Source of the DNA: Nitrospinales bacterium
Lineage (GTDB): Bacteria > Nitrospinota_A > UBA7883 > JACRGQ01
Assembly (NCBI GenBank): GCA_023248495.1
Contig: JAHFEK010000021.1
Span: 1 to 46,299 of the forward strand
DNA: 46,299 bases
Reading direction: 5' to 3'
Below the pieces are notes generated by a model that saw only the letters and a list, made by a program, of their open reading frames with translations, made no database searches and had not been told where the DNA came from. Shown one piece after another: positions 34,418 through 42,903 of the stretch; the first letter of the stretch is position 1; every line of letters starts with the position of its first letter. Position numbers and translations under genes: made by a program.

Positions 34418-35257
34418 GTGTCGGCTGAAGAAAACGATAAATCTGACTTGGGGGATCAAGACCAGAACATCGAGGAATTCCTCGAGCAGCGCAAGAAGCT
34501 GGATGCCCAATTCGAGGAAAAATTCACCAAAGTCCTGACGGTTATGTTCACGGACCTGAAGGGATCCACCAGCATGGCCGAAACGGCGGGCGATCTGGCG
34601 ACCCGCATGATTCTCAAAGCCCACAACGAAATCGTCTTCGCGGCGATCAAGGCGAATAATGGCACGCTGGTGAAGACCATCGGCGATGGCACGCTTTCCC
34701 ATTTCCCCACGGCCCAGGACGGGGTGCGGGGGGCGGCCGCCATACAGAAGGGGATCGATACCTACAACGCCACCTCCAACAGCAAGGTTCCGATCATCGT
34801 GCGCATCGGTCTCCATACCGGCAAGGTCATTTTCGAGAAGAACGATATTTTCGGCGATGTGGTGAATACCGCCTCGCGCTTTGAGTCCTCGGCAAACGGC
34901 GGTGAAATTTATATTTCGGAAGAAACGCATAATGCGCTGGATGACAAGAACGAGATTTACAACCGCTATATCAAAATGGCCACCCTCAAGGGGAAAAAAG
35001 AGCCGGTAAAGATTTTCAAGGTTTTCTGGAACCCCCAGGAGGCCGATGCCGATAAGACCGCCGGGCCGGAGGTGGAAATAAAGGACGAAGGGATGCCCGT
35101 AGCCATTAAATTTGTTATCGCCATTATTTTGGCCATAATAGTTGTTTTTGGCGGGGTTCAGATGCGCATATTCATGAACAAACAAATCAACGCCGATGAA
35201 AGGCGCTCGATCAGTCAGTCCGCCACCCCCGTCCCATCCCCCGAAACCCCCAAGTAA
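34418..35257 (+). CDS. Class III adenylate/guanylate cyclase with C-terminal membrane anchor
   Basis: In this 279-residue protein the catalytic domain comes first (about 40-205): MFTD46LKGST and IGD90GTLSHF carry the two metal-binding Asp; K86 in the VKTIGD segment and DIFGDVVNTASRFES fit an ATP-using enzyme. A single hydrophobic segment (about 229-249) near the end would anchor it with the catalytic domain in the cytoplasm. No sensor domain is visible apart from a short acidic, coiled-coil-like N terminus. Class III domains work as dimers, so the anchor or the coiled coil may control pairing. The GTG at 34418 has GAGG six bases upstream. It lies between bcsZ and bcsG, suggesting a link to the cellulose locus. 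Confidence 0.88.
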   Translation: MSAEENDKSDLGDQDQNIEEFLEQRKKLDAQFEEKFTKVLTVMFTDLKGSTSMAETAGDLATRMILKAHNEIVFAAIKANNGTLVKTIGDGTLSHFPTAQDGVRGAAAIQKGIDTYNATSNSKVPIIVRIGLHTGKVIFEKNDIFGDVVNTASRFESSANGGEIYISEETHNALDDKNEIYNRYIKMATLKGKKEPVKIFKVFWNPQEADADKTAGPEVEIKDEGMPVAIKFVIAIILAIIVVFGGVQMRIFMNKQINADERRSISQSATPVPSPETPK

Positions 35258-35443
35258 ATTGGCAGTGGCTCAGTTTGAAATTACTGTTTGAATGGGGCAT
35301 GGGATTGCTTCGTTAACACCCGTAATGACAATTATTTTTCATTGCGATGCCTTCGAAGCTGGCTGAGGCGATCCCAAACTGGCGCCCCGCCGGTAAATTT
35401 GGGGGATTGAGTCCGATACGCAAAATGGTAAACTACCGGTGAT

Positions 35444-36976
35444 ATGGCAATTTGGGGTTTTTATTTCGTCGTAAAGATCATCCTGAATTATAAGGGTGTG
35501 CTTCGGCTTGACATCCCGTGGAATATCGCCTTTGCTTGTTTCCTGCTTCTTCCGCTTCCCAAATGGTTGGACAAACATACCTCTGTGCGTTGGACGCGCG
35601 GCCTGTTAAATGTGGTGCTGGCCGTGTTGCTGCTCTGGCATGATTCGTGGTTGCCCCCTCTCATGGATGCCATTGCTTTGGTCAAGCAGCAGGGCTTGCC
35701 GCAAAGAGAGTACATTCTCAACTTCCTCTCCCGTTATTACGATGACAAGATGATAACCTCGGCGGCGGGGTTGTTTTTGGCCTGCTATATCGTCAACCGT
35801 TTTGTATACCTGGTGCCGGTAACCATAGTGGCCATGCTGGTTATTATCCCCTTCAACATCATGGCGCGGCCGGACGACAAAGAGATGAATGCCAGCCTGG
35901 ATGGTTTTTATGAAGGGGAGGCCACCCGCGTTGTTGATTTTAAAAAGTCAGAAAACGTCAAATTAAACTTTGATGTCGTGTTCCTGCATGTCTGTTCGCT
36001 GTCGTGGGCCGACCTCAAGGACGTCGGGCTGGAGAACCACCCCTTCTTCAAGCAGTTCCAGTATCTTTACACCGATTTCGATTCGGTCACCACGTATAGC
36101 GGCCCCGCGATGATCCGGGTGCTCAAATCCAATTGCGGGCAGGTTCCGCACGCGGCCATCTATAACGACATGCCCAAAGAGTGCTATACGATGAACAGCC
36201 TCGAGAAGATCGGCTTCAAACAATGGGTGGCGTTGAACCATGACGGCGTATACGGCGAGTTCGCCAAAGAAATGGTTAAGTACGGCCATCTCAAGACGCC
36301 TCCGATGAACTTGACCGCCATTCCGGCCAACCAGAGAATGTTTGACGACAGCCTTGTGCATGATGACTACGGCGTACTCGAGCAATGGTGGAAAGCGCGG
36401 CGCGAGTCGGATCAACCCGCGGCGCTTTATTATAACACCGCCAGCCTGCATGATGGCTCGCACTGGGCCACCGACCGCGTGTGGTTCAAACGCGATAGAA
36501 AAGAGCTCTTTCGTGAATTCGCCACAAAAATGCTGGATGATTTCGGGAAATTTTTTACGTTGCTTGAAAAAAGCGACAGAAACGTAGTTGTGGTTTTCGT
36601 GCCGGAACATGGACTTGCGTTGCGGGGATCCACCACGCAGGCCCCGGGCTTGCGCGACATCCCGTTGCCGGCCATCACCAACATACCGGTGGGGATTAAG
36701 CTTATTGGCGCCGGTTTTAACGGGCGTCCGTTGCACCAAACCGTCATCGACAAGCCGACGAGCTATTTAGCCATTGCCCACCAGCTCGCTTCTTTTATCG
36801 ATAAAAATCCGTTTAATGCCGACGGCATGATACCAAAGCGGATGTTGGATGAACTTCCCGCCACCGATCACGTGGCGGAAAACCTGAGCGCCAGAGTCTT
36901 GCGGAGCGGGCAGAAATACTTCCTGCTCGCCAAAGATAACCGTTGGGTGGAGCTGCAGAAGAGCGAAACCGAGTAA
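35444..36976 (+). CDS. bcsG: Cellulose phosphoethanolamine transferase
   Basis: BcsG moves phosphoethanolamine from phosphatidylethanolamine onto glucosyl residues of cellulose in the periplasm. This 510-residue protein has four or five N-terminal membrane helices (to about residue 145) and a C-terminal alkaline-phosphatase-fold domain. It matches Escherichia coli BcsG closely, as I recall that protein: FDVVFLHVC184SLSWADL (zinc Cys), TTYS219GPAMIRVL (nucleophile Ser), YNTASLHDGSH, and VFVPE388H389GLALRG followed by GLRDIPLPAIT. The zinc and catalytic residues are all kept. E. coli BcsG is about 559 residues, so the membrane part here is somewhat shorter. BcsG is best known from gammaproteobacterial bcsEFG operons; no E or F is seen nearby. 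Confidence 0.95.
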   Translation: MAIWGFYFVVKIILNYKGVLRLDIPWNIAFACFLLLPLPKWLDKHTSVRWTRGLLNVVLAVLLLWHDSWLPPLMDAIALVKQQGLPQREYILNFLSRYYDDKMITSAAGLFLACYIVNRFVYLVPVTIVAMLVIIPFNIMARPDDKEMNASLDGFYEGEATRVVDFKKSENVKLNFDVVFLHVCSLSWADLKDVGLENHPFFKQFQYLYTDFDSVTTYSGPAMIRVLKSNCGQVPHAAIYNDMPKECYTMNSLEKIGFKQWVALNHDGVYGEFAKEMVKYGHLKTPPMNLTAIPANQRMFDDSLVHDDYGVLEQWWKARRESDQPAALYYNTASLHDGSHWATDRVWFKRDRKELFREFATKMLDDFGKFFTLLEKSDRNVVVVFVPEHGLALRGSTTQAPGLRDIPLPAITNIPVGIKLIGAGFNGRPLHQTVIDKPTSYLAIAHQLASFIDKNPFNADGMIPKRMLDELPATDHVAENLSARVLRSGQKYFLLAKDNRWVELQKSETE

Positions 36977-37005
36977 AAGGCGGGGATGCCGCCGGATTTA
37001 TTTCT

Positions 37006-37794
37006 TCAGGATCCCGGCTTCAGATCCCACGACATAAAGAAGGCGATGTACACCTGCCAGTGGCTGTTGGCGGCCCACGTCGTGTTGTTCTGCGGCCCAT
37101 CCAATTCCCGCATCCAATAGTAATCCGCGCCAAGCGTGAAATAGGATTTCCTGAATTCAAATCCGGCCGCCGGACCTTTGGTGTCGTAATAGCCTTGGTT
37201 TACGCTGCGGGTGCGATGGCGGTATTCAACATAAGTTATAAAGGGGATGTTGCCGGGGAGCGTGACCCACTGTATTCCTTGGTTGACGAATGCCATAAAA
37301 CCGGAGCCGCTGTAGGGGTCGTTATCATACGTCGCTTGCGCCCACACCGCGCCGGGCAGCGCCTCCGCCCAGCCCAAGCCGTTCGCCAGGGTCCATGTAT
37401 AGTACACGGTGCCGTAGTACTGCACGCGGTTTGAGGTGGCGCCGACGAGATGTTCCCAATAGTAATCCGCGCCGAGGGTCAGATATTCCCAACGGAGTTC
37501 CGCCCCCACAACCGGGCCGCCGGTGTCGAAATATTCCGGCTTATAGGTGCGGGCGCGGCGGCGGTATTCGGCATAAGTGACGAGGTGCGCGTTGGTGGGG
37601 ATCGTCAACCATTGTATTCCCTGATTGACGAATCCCATGCCCGCCGAGTTTGCGCCGTTCCGGGTATCATCATCGTAGCTTAGTCCGCCCCATATCGATC
37701 CGGGATAGCCTTCAACTTCCAAAGCGCCCGCTTTCGGCGCGGCGCACAATAGCAGCGCTAATAAAAGCCCGCCCGCCACTCTGTTGATAACCAC
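37006..37794 (-). CDS. Exported protein with internal duplication, probable outer-membrane beta-barrel
   Basis: This 262-residue protein has a signal peptide (to about residue 25) and two similar halves of roughly 110 residues. Each runs G-x-x-W/V...YDxD...GFxxFVNQGIQW-x-T-x-P...YxEYRxRxR...YYDTxGPxxGxExR...LTLGADYYW. Alternating aromatic and polar residues and the near-C-terminal strand end (YIAFFMSW) suggest outer-membrane beta strands. It resembles, in style, C-terminal barrel regions of export proteins such as NfrA/BcsC types, but I cannot assign a family. It is convergent with bcsG, 29 bp apart, which makes a part in cellulose export conceivable. Confidence 0.7.
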   Translation of the reverse strand: MVINRVAGGLLLALLLCAAPKAGALEVEGYPGSIWGGLSYDDDTRNGANSAGMGFVNQGIQWLTIPTNAHLVTYAEYRRRARTYKPEYFDTGGPVVGAELRWEYLTLGADYYWEHLVGATSNRVQYYGTVYYTWTLANGLGWAEALPGAVWAQATYDNDPYSGSGFMAFVNQGIQWVTLPGNIPFITYVEYRHRTRSVNQGYYDTKGPAAGFEFRKSYFTLGADYYWMRELDGPQNNTTWAANSHWQVYIAFFMSWDLKPGS

Positions 37795-37990
37795 GACCCC
37801 CCTTGTTTATTTTTGTCCGATCTCAATTCTACTCATTTTGGGAATATTTTCGCAATCAAATCTGTTGCATACCTTTCGCGCTTTTTCAAAGGATGCCCTT
37901 TTCGGCATCATTTCTCCGCGCGTGTCGGCAAGGGCGGGGAGGGGGCGCCGCCCATCACAACCAACCCCCCGGTGATAAAAACGAATTGCT

Positions 37991-38018
37991 TTGATATTCG
38001 GCAAGAATTTGATAAATT
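37991..38018 (+). promoter_or_regulatory. Candidate sigma-70-like promoter of the HEAT-repeat operon
   Basis: TTGATA (five of six to TTGACA) at 37991-37996 and TAAATT (four of six to TATAAT) at 38013-38018, with a 16-base spacer. It lies about 45 bases before the GTG start of the HEAT-repeat gene, in an AT-rich patch. Confidence 0.35.
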
Positions 38019-38064
38019 GAAGGTTGTTACATACGCGGCATGGCCATACCTCGGAGGAGCGTTC

Positions 38065-39051
38065 GTGGAACTTATAGATCATCTTATTAAAGCCAGTGAG
38101 GACGAGAACCCGAACGTCCGCCGCTCGGTGGCAATGGCGCTGGGCGAGCTGGGCATATCCTCCGCGAAAGTGCCGCTGGCAAAGCTGCTTAAGGACAAAG
38201 AGCCATTGGTGAAAGAAGCCGCCATCTATGCTTTGGGAAAACTGAACGTGGTTGAAGCGGCCGATCTGCTGACAAAACTTCTGGGCGACGATGCGGATCC
38301 GCGCAAAGCGGTTCTGCGGGGCGTGTCACTTAAGGGGGATGAGGATGACAAGCCCGCCGCCACCGCCGCCGGGGCGCTGGGGGGCGGTCAAAAAAAAGAA
38401 GCTCAAATCCCGTGGCGCGTGCGCAAGGCCGCCGCGATGATGCTTTGCAAACTGAAACCCGAGATCGCCGTTCATCCGCTGGTGCAAATGCTGAGCATGG
38501 ATAACGACCAGGCGCGCATCGCCGCGCTCGCGGGCCTCGGCAACATGGAAGCCGATAGCGCCGGCCCCGCCATTATGGAACTGCTGAAAGTGGAATCGTG
38601 GGAAGTGCGCAAGGCCGCCGCGCAGGCGCTGGGGAAAATGAGCTTTACTCCCGCCGTGCCGGCGTTGGTCGGCTTGATGGCCGACAGCCGTTTCGCCGTG
38701 CGGGTAGAGGCGGCAATCGCCCTGAACCACATCAAGGCGGAAGAAACCATCACGCCGATGATGAAAGCGTTGAAAGAGGATGATACCCCGGAGGTGCGCC
38801 GGACCATCGCTATCGCGCTGGGCAATTTTAAAAGCGAAGAACCGGTGCCGGCGTTGGCCGAAGCGGCCCGCAAGGACGAGGCATGGCAGGTGCGCAAGGC
38901 GGCGGTGCAATCGCTGGGAAATATCCGGTCGGCGGCCTGCGTGCCGCCGGTGATGGAAGCGCTGGCCGACGCGCACGACGAAGTGCGCGCCGCCGCGGGC
39001 GCGGTGTATCCCCGCTTGGCGGCCCTCCTTGGCGGACGTGCGGCCGATTGA
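38065..39051 (+). CDS. HEAT-repeat (PBS lyase-type) protein
   Basis: The 328-residue protein is built of about nine short HEAT-like repeats, each with V-R-x-A/S-x-A...L-G, as in NVRRSVAMALGELG, LVKEAAIYALGKL, EVRKAAAQALGKM and EVRRTIAIALGNF. Such alpha-solenoids bind proteins. The GTG at 38065 is preceded by GGAGGA with a six-base gap; the frame is open further upstream but that sequence is not repeat-like. A central Ala/Gly-rich loop (near residues 95-120) interrupts the repeats. It overlaps the start of the histidine kinase gene, so it probably works with that signalling set as a scaffold or regulator. Confidence 0.88.
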   Translation: MELIDHLIKASEDENPNVRRSVAMALGELGISSAKVPLAKLLKDKEPLVKEAAIYALGKLNVVEAADLLTKLLGDDADPRKAVLRGVSLKGDEDDKPAATAAGALGGGQKKEAQIPWRVRKAAAMMLCKLKPEIAVHPLVQMLSMDNDQARIAALAGLGNMEADSAGPAIMELLKVESWEVRKAAAQALGKMSFTPAVPALVGLMADSRFAVRVEAAIALNHIKAEETITPMMKALKEDDTPEVRRTIAIALGNFKSEEPVPALAEAARKDEAWQVRKAAVQSLGNIRSAACVPPVMEALADAHDEVRAAAGAVYPRLAALLGGRAAD

Positions 39052-39784
39052 TGATTATATGAATGAAACAGTGAAAACAGGGATCACCGCGGAGCAGAAA
39101 CTGGCCATGCAGGGGGATCTCATCAACATGATGGTTCACGATCTCAAAGGCCCGTTGATGGAGGTGATTTCCAATATCGACTTGCTGGCCGGCAGCGAAC
39201 ACCTTGATGAGAATGAAAAGGAGTTCGCGCAGACGGCCATGGAAGGGTGCACCGGCCTGTACGACATGGTGCAGGACATGCTGAACATCGGCCGGATGGA
39301 ATCCGGCATGATGAATCTGGAAAAGGCATCTTTCAACCTTTGCGATGTAGTGAAAGCCGAACTGGAAAAGGTGCGGCGTCAGGCCCAGGACAACCGCGTG
39401 ACGATCGAGTTGAAGTGCCCCGCGGAACTGACCGTCAATGCCGACCAGAAGCTCATCGCCCGCGTGGCGGCGAATCTGATTTCAAACGGCCTTAAATACT
39501 CTCCCCCCGGCGCCGCGTTGAAAGTTTCCATCTCCGACGGCGGCACCGCCGCCATCGTGTTGATAAAAGACCAAGGCCCGGGCGTGCCGGTGGAATACCG
39601 GGATTCGATTTTCGAAAAATACGTGCAGGTGGAGCTTCGCTCGCACCGCCGGCAGGGTTCCACCGGGTTGGGCCTCCCTTTTTGCAAATTGGCGGTTGAG
39701 GCGCACGGCGGCAAGGTTGGGTTGAACAGCCCCGAGCGTGGTTCTGAATTTTATTTCGCCCTCCCTAAAAATGTCCAAAACTGA
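39029..39784 (+). CDS. Soluble sensor histidine kinase
   Basis: A kinase of 241-251 residues without membrane segments: a HisKA dimerisation part with MVHDLKGPL (phospho-acceptor His 27 if counted from the ATG at 39059) and a GHKL ATPase part with NLISNGLKYSPPG (N box), DQGPGVP (G1) and GSTGLGLPFCKLA (G2). All key residues are present. Candidate starts are the TTG at 39029, the GTG at 39038 and the ATG at 39059; those before 39052 overlap the HEAT gene. It lacks any clear sensor domain, so the HEAT protein may supply input. It overlaps the receiver-TPR gene by 14 bases and is its likely phosphodonor. Confidence 0.92.
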   Translation: MADVRPIDDYMNETVKTGITAEQKLAMQGDLINMMVHDLKGPLMEVISNIDLLAGSEHLDENEKEFAQTAMEGCTGLYDMVQDMLNIGRMESGMMNLEKASFNLCDVVKAELEKVRRQAQDNRVTIELKCPAELTVNADQKLIARVAANLISNGLKYSPPGAALKVSISDGGTAAIVLIKDQGPGVPVEYRDSIFEKYVQVELRSHRRQGSTGLGLPFCKLAVEAHGGKVGLNSPERGSEFYFALPKNVQN

Positions 39785-40937
39785 TAATCCAAAAGCGGGG
39801 ATGCGCTTTCTTGTCGTCGATGATATGGCGAACATGCGCAAAACGCTCCGCGGCATGTTAAAAATGCTCGGCTACGATCATGTCACGGATGCAGACGACG
39901 GCGACACGGCGCTGTCCCGGCTTAAGCAGGGGCAGCATGATTTTGTCATCGCCGACTGGAACATGCCCCGCATGCCCGGCGTTGAGTTGCTTCGTGAAAT
40001 CCGCGACGAGCCGATGCTGCGCGACATCCACTTTATCATGATCACCGCCGAGGTGGACGATAGCCAGATTGTCCGCGCCGCCGAAGAAGACGTGGACGGA
40101 TACATCATCAAGCCGTTTGTGGCGGATGTGCTGGGCCGCAAGATCAACTCCGTGCTTGAAAAAAAAGCCAACCCATCGCAAGTGGAGATTTTCCTGAAAG
40201 TCGGGTACGCCTATATGGAGAACGGCATGTTGAAGGAGGCCATGCGCGAATTCGACCATGCGCGTGAGCTCAGTCCTAAAAGCGCCCGCATACCGCTGGC
40301 GATGGCGCAGATCTACGAAGCAATGGGGGATCACCGCAAGGCGGAAGAGCTTTTCAACGCATCCGTGACCAACAATCCCCGCTTCATAAAAGGCTATCAT
40401 ACACTAGCCGACTTTCAGTTGCGCAGGGGGAACGACAGCGCCGCCATGGCGGCGTTGCAGACGGCCACCTCGCTCAGCCCTAACAATCCCTCGCGGCAGG
40501 TTGAGTTTGGCAAACTGCTGGTTAAGGCCGGCCGGATGGAAGAAGCCGACCATGCGTTCAAGTCCGCGCTCAAAGTTTCGTCAAAAAACGCCGACATGCA
40601 CACCGCGATTGGCGAGGCCTACCTCGCCGCCGGCCATGACGACAAAGCCGCCGAGGCGTTCCGCGGCTCGCTTACGATCACCGAAGATATCAATGTCTAC
40701 AACCGCCTTGGCATCGCGCTCCGCCGGAAAAAACGGTTTAAAGAAGCGATCCAGGAATACCGCAAGGCGTTGGCCGTGGCCCCCAACGACGAAGTGCTCT
40801 ACTACAACATCGGCAGAGCTTTGCTGGATGACCAACAGCGCGAAGCGGCGATCATCGCATTCAGGAAGGCGTTGCAGATCGATCCGGAATTCAAGGAGTG
40901 CCGCGAAATTCTCAAGCAGATGGAAATAATGCTTTGA
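39771..40937 (+). CDS. CheY-like receiver fused to TPR repeats
   Basis: In this 388-residue protein residues 10-130 form a receiver domain: FLVVDDMANMRKTLRGML (acidic pair), VIAD62WNMP (phospho-acceptor), MITAEV (switch Thr) and YIIKPF (Lys). This MRK-type start and the W after the Asp are typical of chemotaxis CheY. From about residue 145 some seven TPR-like repeats run to the end. It is likely an effector that presents or hides its TPR surface when phosphorylated. The ATG at 39771 gives translational overlap with the kinase gene; a GTG at 39738 is also in frame. FliL-like follows 29 bp downstream. Confidence 0.93.
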   Translation: MSKTDNPKAGMRFLVVDDMANMRKTLRGMLKMLGYDHVTDADDGDTALSRLKQGQHDFVIADWNMPRMPGVELLREIRDEPMLRDIHFIMITAEVDDSQIVRAAEEDVDGYIIKPFVADVLGRKINSVLEKKANPSQVEIFLKVGYAYMENGMLKEAMREFDHARELSPKSARIPLAMAQIYEAMGDHRKAEELFNASVTNNPRFIKGYHTLADFQLRRGNDSAAMAALQTATSLSPNNPSRQVEFGKLLVKAGRMEEADHAFKSALKVSSKNADMHTAIGEAYLAAGHDDKAAEAFRGSLTITEDINVYNRLGIALRRKKRFKEAIQEYRKALAVAPNDEVLYYNIGRALLDDQQREAAIIAFRKALQIDPEFKECREILKQMEIML

Positions 40938-40966
40938 TTCCGGCGTAACCGCCGCGGAAAGGGCGT

Positions 40967-41593
40967 ATGGCTAAAAAAAGAAAGACGGAACTGGATATCG
41001 AAACCGGCGCCATACCGGTTCCGCCGCCCCCGTCAGAACCTGCGGCCCCCGCCGTCTCGCTTGAACAGGAAATGGCCCAGGATGCGGCATCGGCGCGGCA
41101 GCCCGGCAAGCCGCTCAACAAAAATGCCGTTATCGCGGCAGGAGCCGTTATGGCCATAGTGCTGGCCGTCGTCATTGCGGTGACAGTCGTTCAAAAGAAA
41201 AAGTCATCCGCCACCGCGAAAAAAGCGGACGTTCATGGCGAGAAGGCCAAAGACGCGGAGAAACACAAGACCGAAGAGGTCAAGTTCGAAAAACTGAACA
41301 ACCTCGTGCTCGAACCTTTCGTCATTCCCTACAAGAACAAGGGGCAAGATGGTTTTATTCAGATCGTCTTCGCCTTGCAGGTGGACGACCCCGACGTGAT
41401 TAATGAAATCAGCAATAACCTTCCGCTTATTCGCAACTCAATCCTTTTTGCCATCAATACCCACAGCTCGGCCGATCTTATCGATCCCGCGAAACGCGAA
41501 ACGTTGATGAAGGATATCCGCTTCAATATCGACCGCTCGCTGCAATCCGGCCGTGTTGTGGCCATTCTCCTGAACGCCATCAACGTGTATTGA
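40967..41593 (+). CDS. fliL: FliL-like flagellar basal-body protein
   Basis: The 208-residue protein has a basic cytoplasmic start, a Pro-rich stretch, one membrane helix (about 46-68, AVIAAGAVMAIVLAVVIAVTVV), a charged Lys/Ala linker and a periplasmic FliL domain (about 105-208) with LEPFVIPYKNKGQDGFIQIVFALQV split by turns, ELI-like helix sequence and the end GRVVAILLNAINVY. FliL surrounds the stator and supports torque in flagellar motors. The long charged linker is unusual, and the match is by pattern rather than by close similarity. It stands at the end of the signalling operon, not among other flagellar genes in this window. Confidence 0.75.
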   Translation: MAKKRKTELDIETGAIPVPPPPSEPAAPAVSLEQEMAQDAASARQPGKPLNKNAVIAAGAVMAIVLAVVIAVTVVQKKKSSATAKKADVHGEKAKDAEKHKTEEVKFEKLNNLVLEPFVIPYKNKGQDGFIQIVFALQVDDPDVINEISNNLPLIRNSILFAINTHSSADLIDPAKRETLMKDIRFNIDRSLQSGRVVAILLNAINVY

Positions 41594-41602
41594 TACGTTT
41601 TT

Positions 41603-41719
41603 TCAGCGTAATTTTACAACCACCCCGGACTTTTGCTCAACCACAAAATAACCGCTCTCTTCAATAGCGAGCTCAAAAACCAAGTTTGTAATAGATAACT
41701 TCGCAGGCGTTTCCGTCAT
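41603..41719 (-). CDS. Possible 38-residue protein after the metallophosphoesterase gene
   Basis: An ATG 14 bases after the metallophosphoesterase stop opens a 38-codon frame with a regular amphipathic composition (LVFELAIEESGYFVVEQKSG, then VVVKLR). The sequence TAGGGA at the stop codon of the upstream gene lies about 11 bases from the ATG and could serve as ribosome site. No family is recognised. It may be a real small gene or the remains of a longer one. Confidence 0.35.
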   Translation of the reverse strand: MTETPAKLSITNLVFELAIEESGYFVVEQKSGVVVKLR

Positions 41720-41733
41720 CACTCGAAAATTCC

Positions 41734-42819
41734 CTAAGGAAACAGGGTTAGTTTCACCACTTCAGATTGCGAGAAGAGGCGCATGGGCGGGCCCCAGGTG
41801 CCGGTGCCGCAGGTGGTGTAAAACCACGTATTATTTTCCCTGTACAGCCCATACGGATGTTTGTAGTAAAACGCGACGATTAAATCCAGCGGCGGTATCT
41901 GCCCCGCGTGGCTGTGCCCCGCCAGCATCAGCGCCGCGCCCGCCTCCGCCACCGGCTCAAAATCCGTGGGGCGGTGTTTCAGCACAATCACCGGCTTGCC
42001 GCCCGGCGTTATCCGCTCTTTCAAAAACGCGGCGAAGTTGCCCATCAGGCGCGGATCTTCGTCGTCCACGCCTAACAGCTCGATCACCCCGGCGATGTCG
42101 GCCTTCCGGTTGCGCAATACGTTAATGTCCGCCGCCGCCATCATGCCGTAAAAGTCTTGCAGGCCGGCGTAGTGATCGTGGTTTCCCGCCACGGCGTAGA
42201 CGCCGTATTTCGCTTTTAGTTTTTTCAACGGCGGCAGATACTCATTCAGCGCCTTGGCGGTATCGTCCATCACATCGCCGGTTATCACAACAATGTCGGG
42301 GTTCTGCGCGTTGACCGCCGCCGCCACCCCGTCCAGCCACTCGACGCTGCCGAGCCGCCAGAGATGCAAGTCGGATATCTGCACGACAGTAAATCCGGGT
42401 GGCGCGCCTTTGACGCCGTCCACCCGCACCTCTTTCACGCGGGGCTGGCCGTGCGCGTTCCATAGCGAGTAGCCGGTGGCGGATGCGATCAGCATCAGGG
42501 TGATGAGGGTTATTCCTTTGATGTGCGCGGGGAGCGCGGTATCGAAGCCCAGTTTTATGACGAGAAATGCGAATGCGATGGAAATGAACCCCATCCATAC
42601 CCGCCCGACGAAAAGAACCTGATACAGTTCGGGCCACTTCCGGTAAAACATGCCCGCGTAGAATGAAAGACCGCCGATGAACAGAAGCCATTTCAACAGC
42701 GACGCCTCGCGCGGGCCGAGCGCCAGCCCCTGCGCCAACCGGAGGTAGACGAAAAAGTGCAGGCCAAAAAGCACGGCGGTGCTGGTGACAAAGAAAAACA
42801 GAAAACGCAGACCGTTCAT
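41734..42819 (-). CDS. Membrane-anchored metallophosphoesterase
   Basis: The 361-residue protein has four N-terminal membrane helices (to about residue 125) and then a calcineurin-like phosphoesterase domain with the five usual blocks: VVQISDLHLW, VVITGDVMDD, AVAGNHDHYAG, VIVLKHRP and LAGHSHAGQIP. These bind two metal ions. This layout is common to the YkuE/YaeI-like family, in which some members act on lipids such as UDP-2,3-diacylglucosamine-type substrates; the substrate here is unknown. It lies in a minus-strand series downstream of the lipoprotein and glycosyltransferase genes. Confidence 0.92.
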   Translation of the reverse strand: MNGLRFLFFFVTSTAVLFGLHFFVYLRLAQGLALGPREASLLKWLLFIGGLSFYAGMFYRKWPELYQVLFVGRVWMGFISIAFAFLVIKLGFDTALPAHIKGITLITLMLIASATGYSLWNAHGQPRVKEVRVDGVKGAPPGFTVVQISDLHLWRLGSVEWLDGVAAAVNAQNPDIVVITGDVMDDTAKALNEYLPPLKKLKAKYGVYAVAGNHDHYAGLQDFYGMMAAADINVLRNRKADIAGVIELLGVDDEDPRLMGNFAAFLKERITPGGKPVIVLKHRPTDFEPVAEAGAALMLAGHSHAGQIPPLDLIVAFYYKHPYGLYRENNTWFYTTCGTGTWGPPMRLFSQSEVVKLTLFP

Positions 42820-42903
42820 GAAGGGATTCTAGCGCGTTTGAGGGGTGAAGTGTACCGCCCGCGGAATAGCGGGGCGCGCCAAGGAGCGTAATTAAGGGCG
42901 GTG

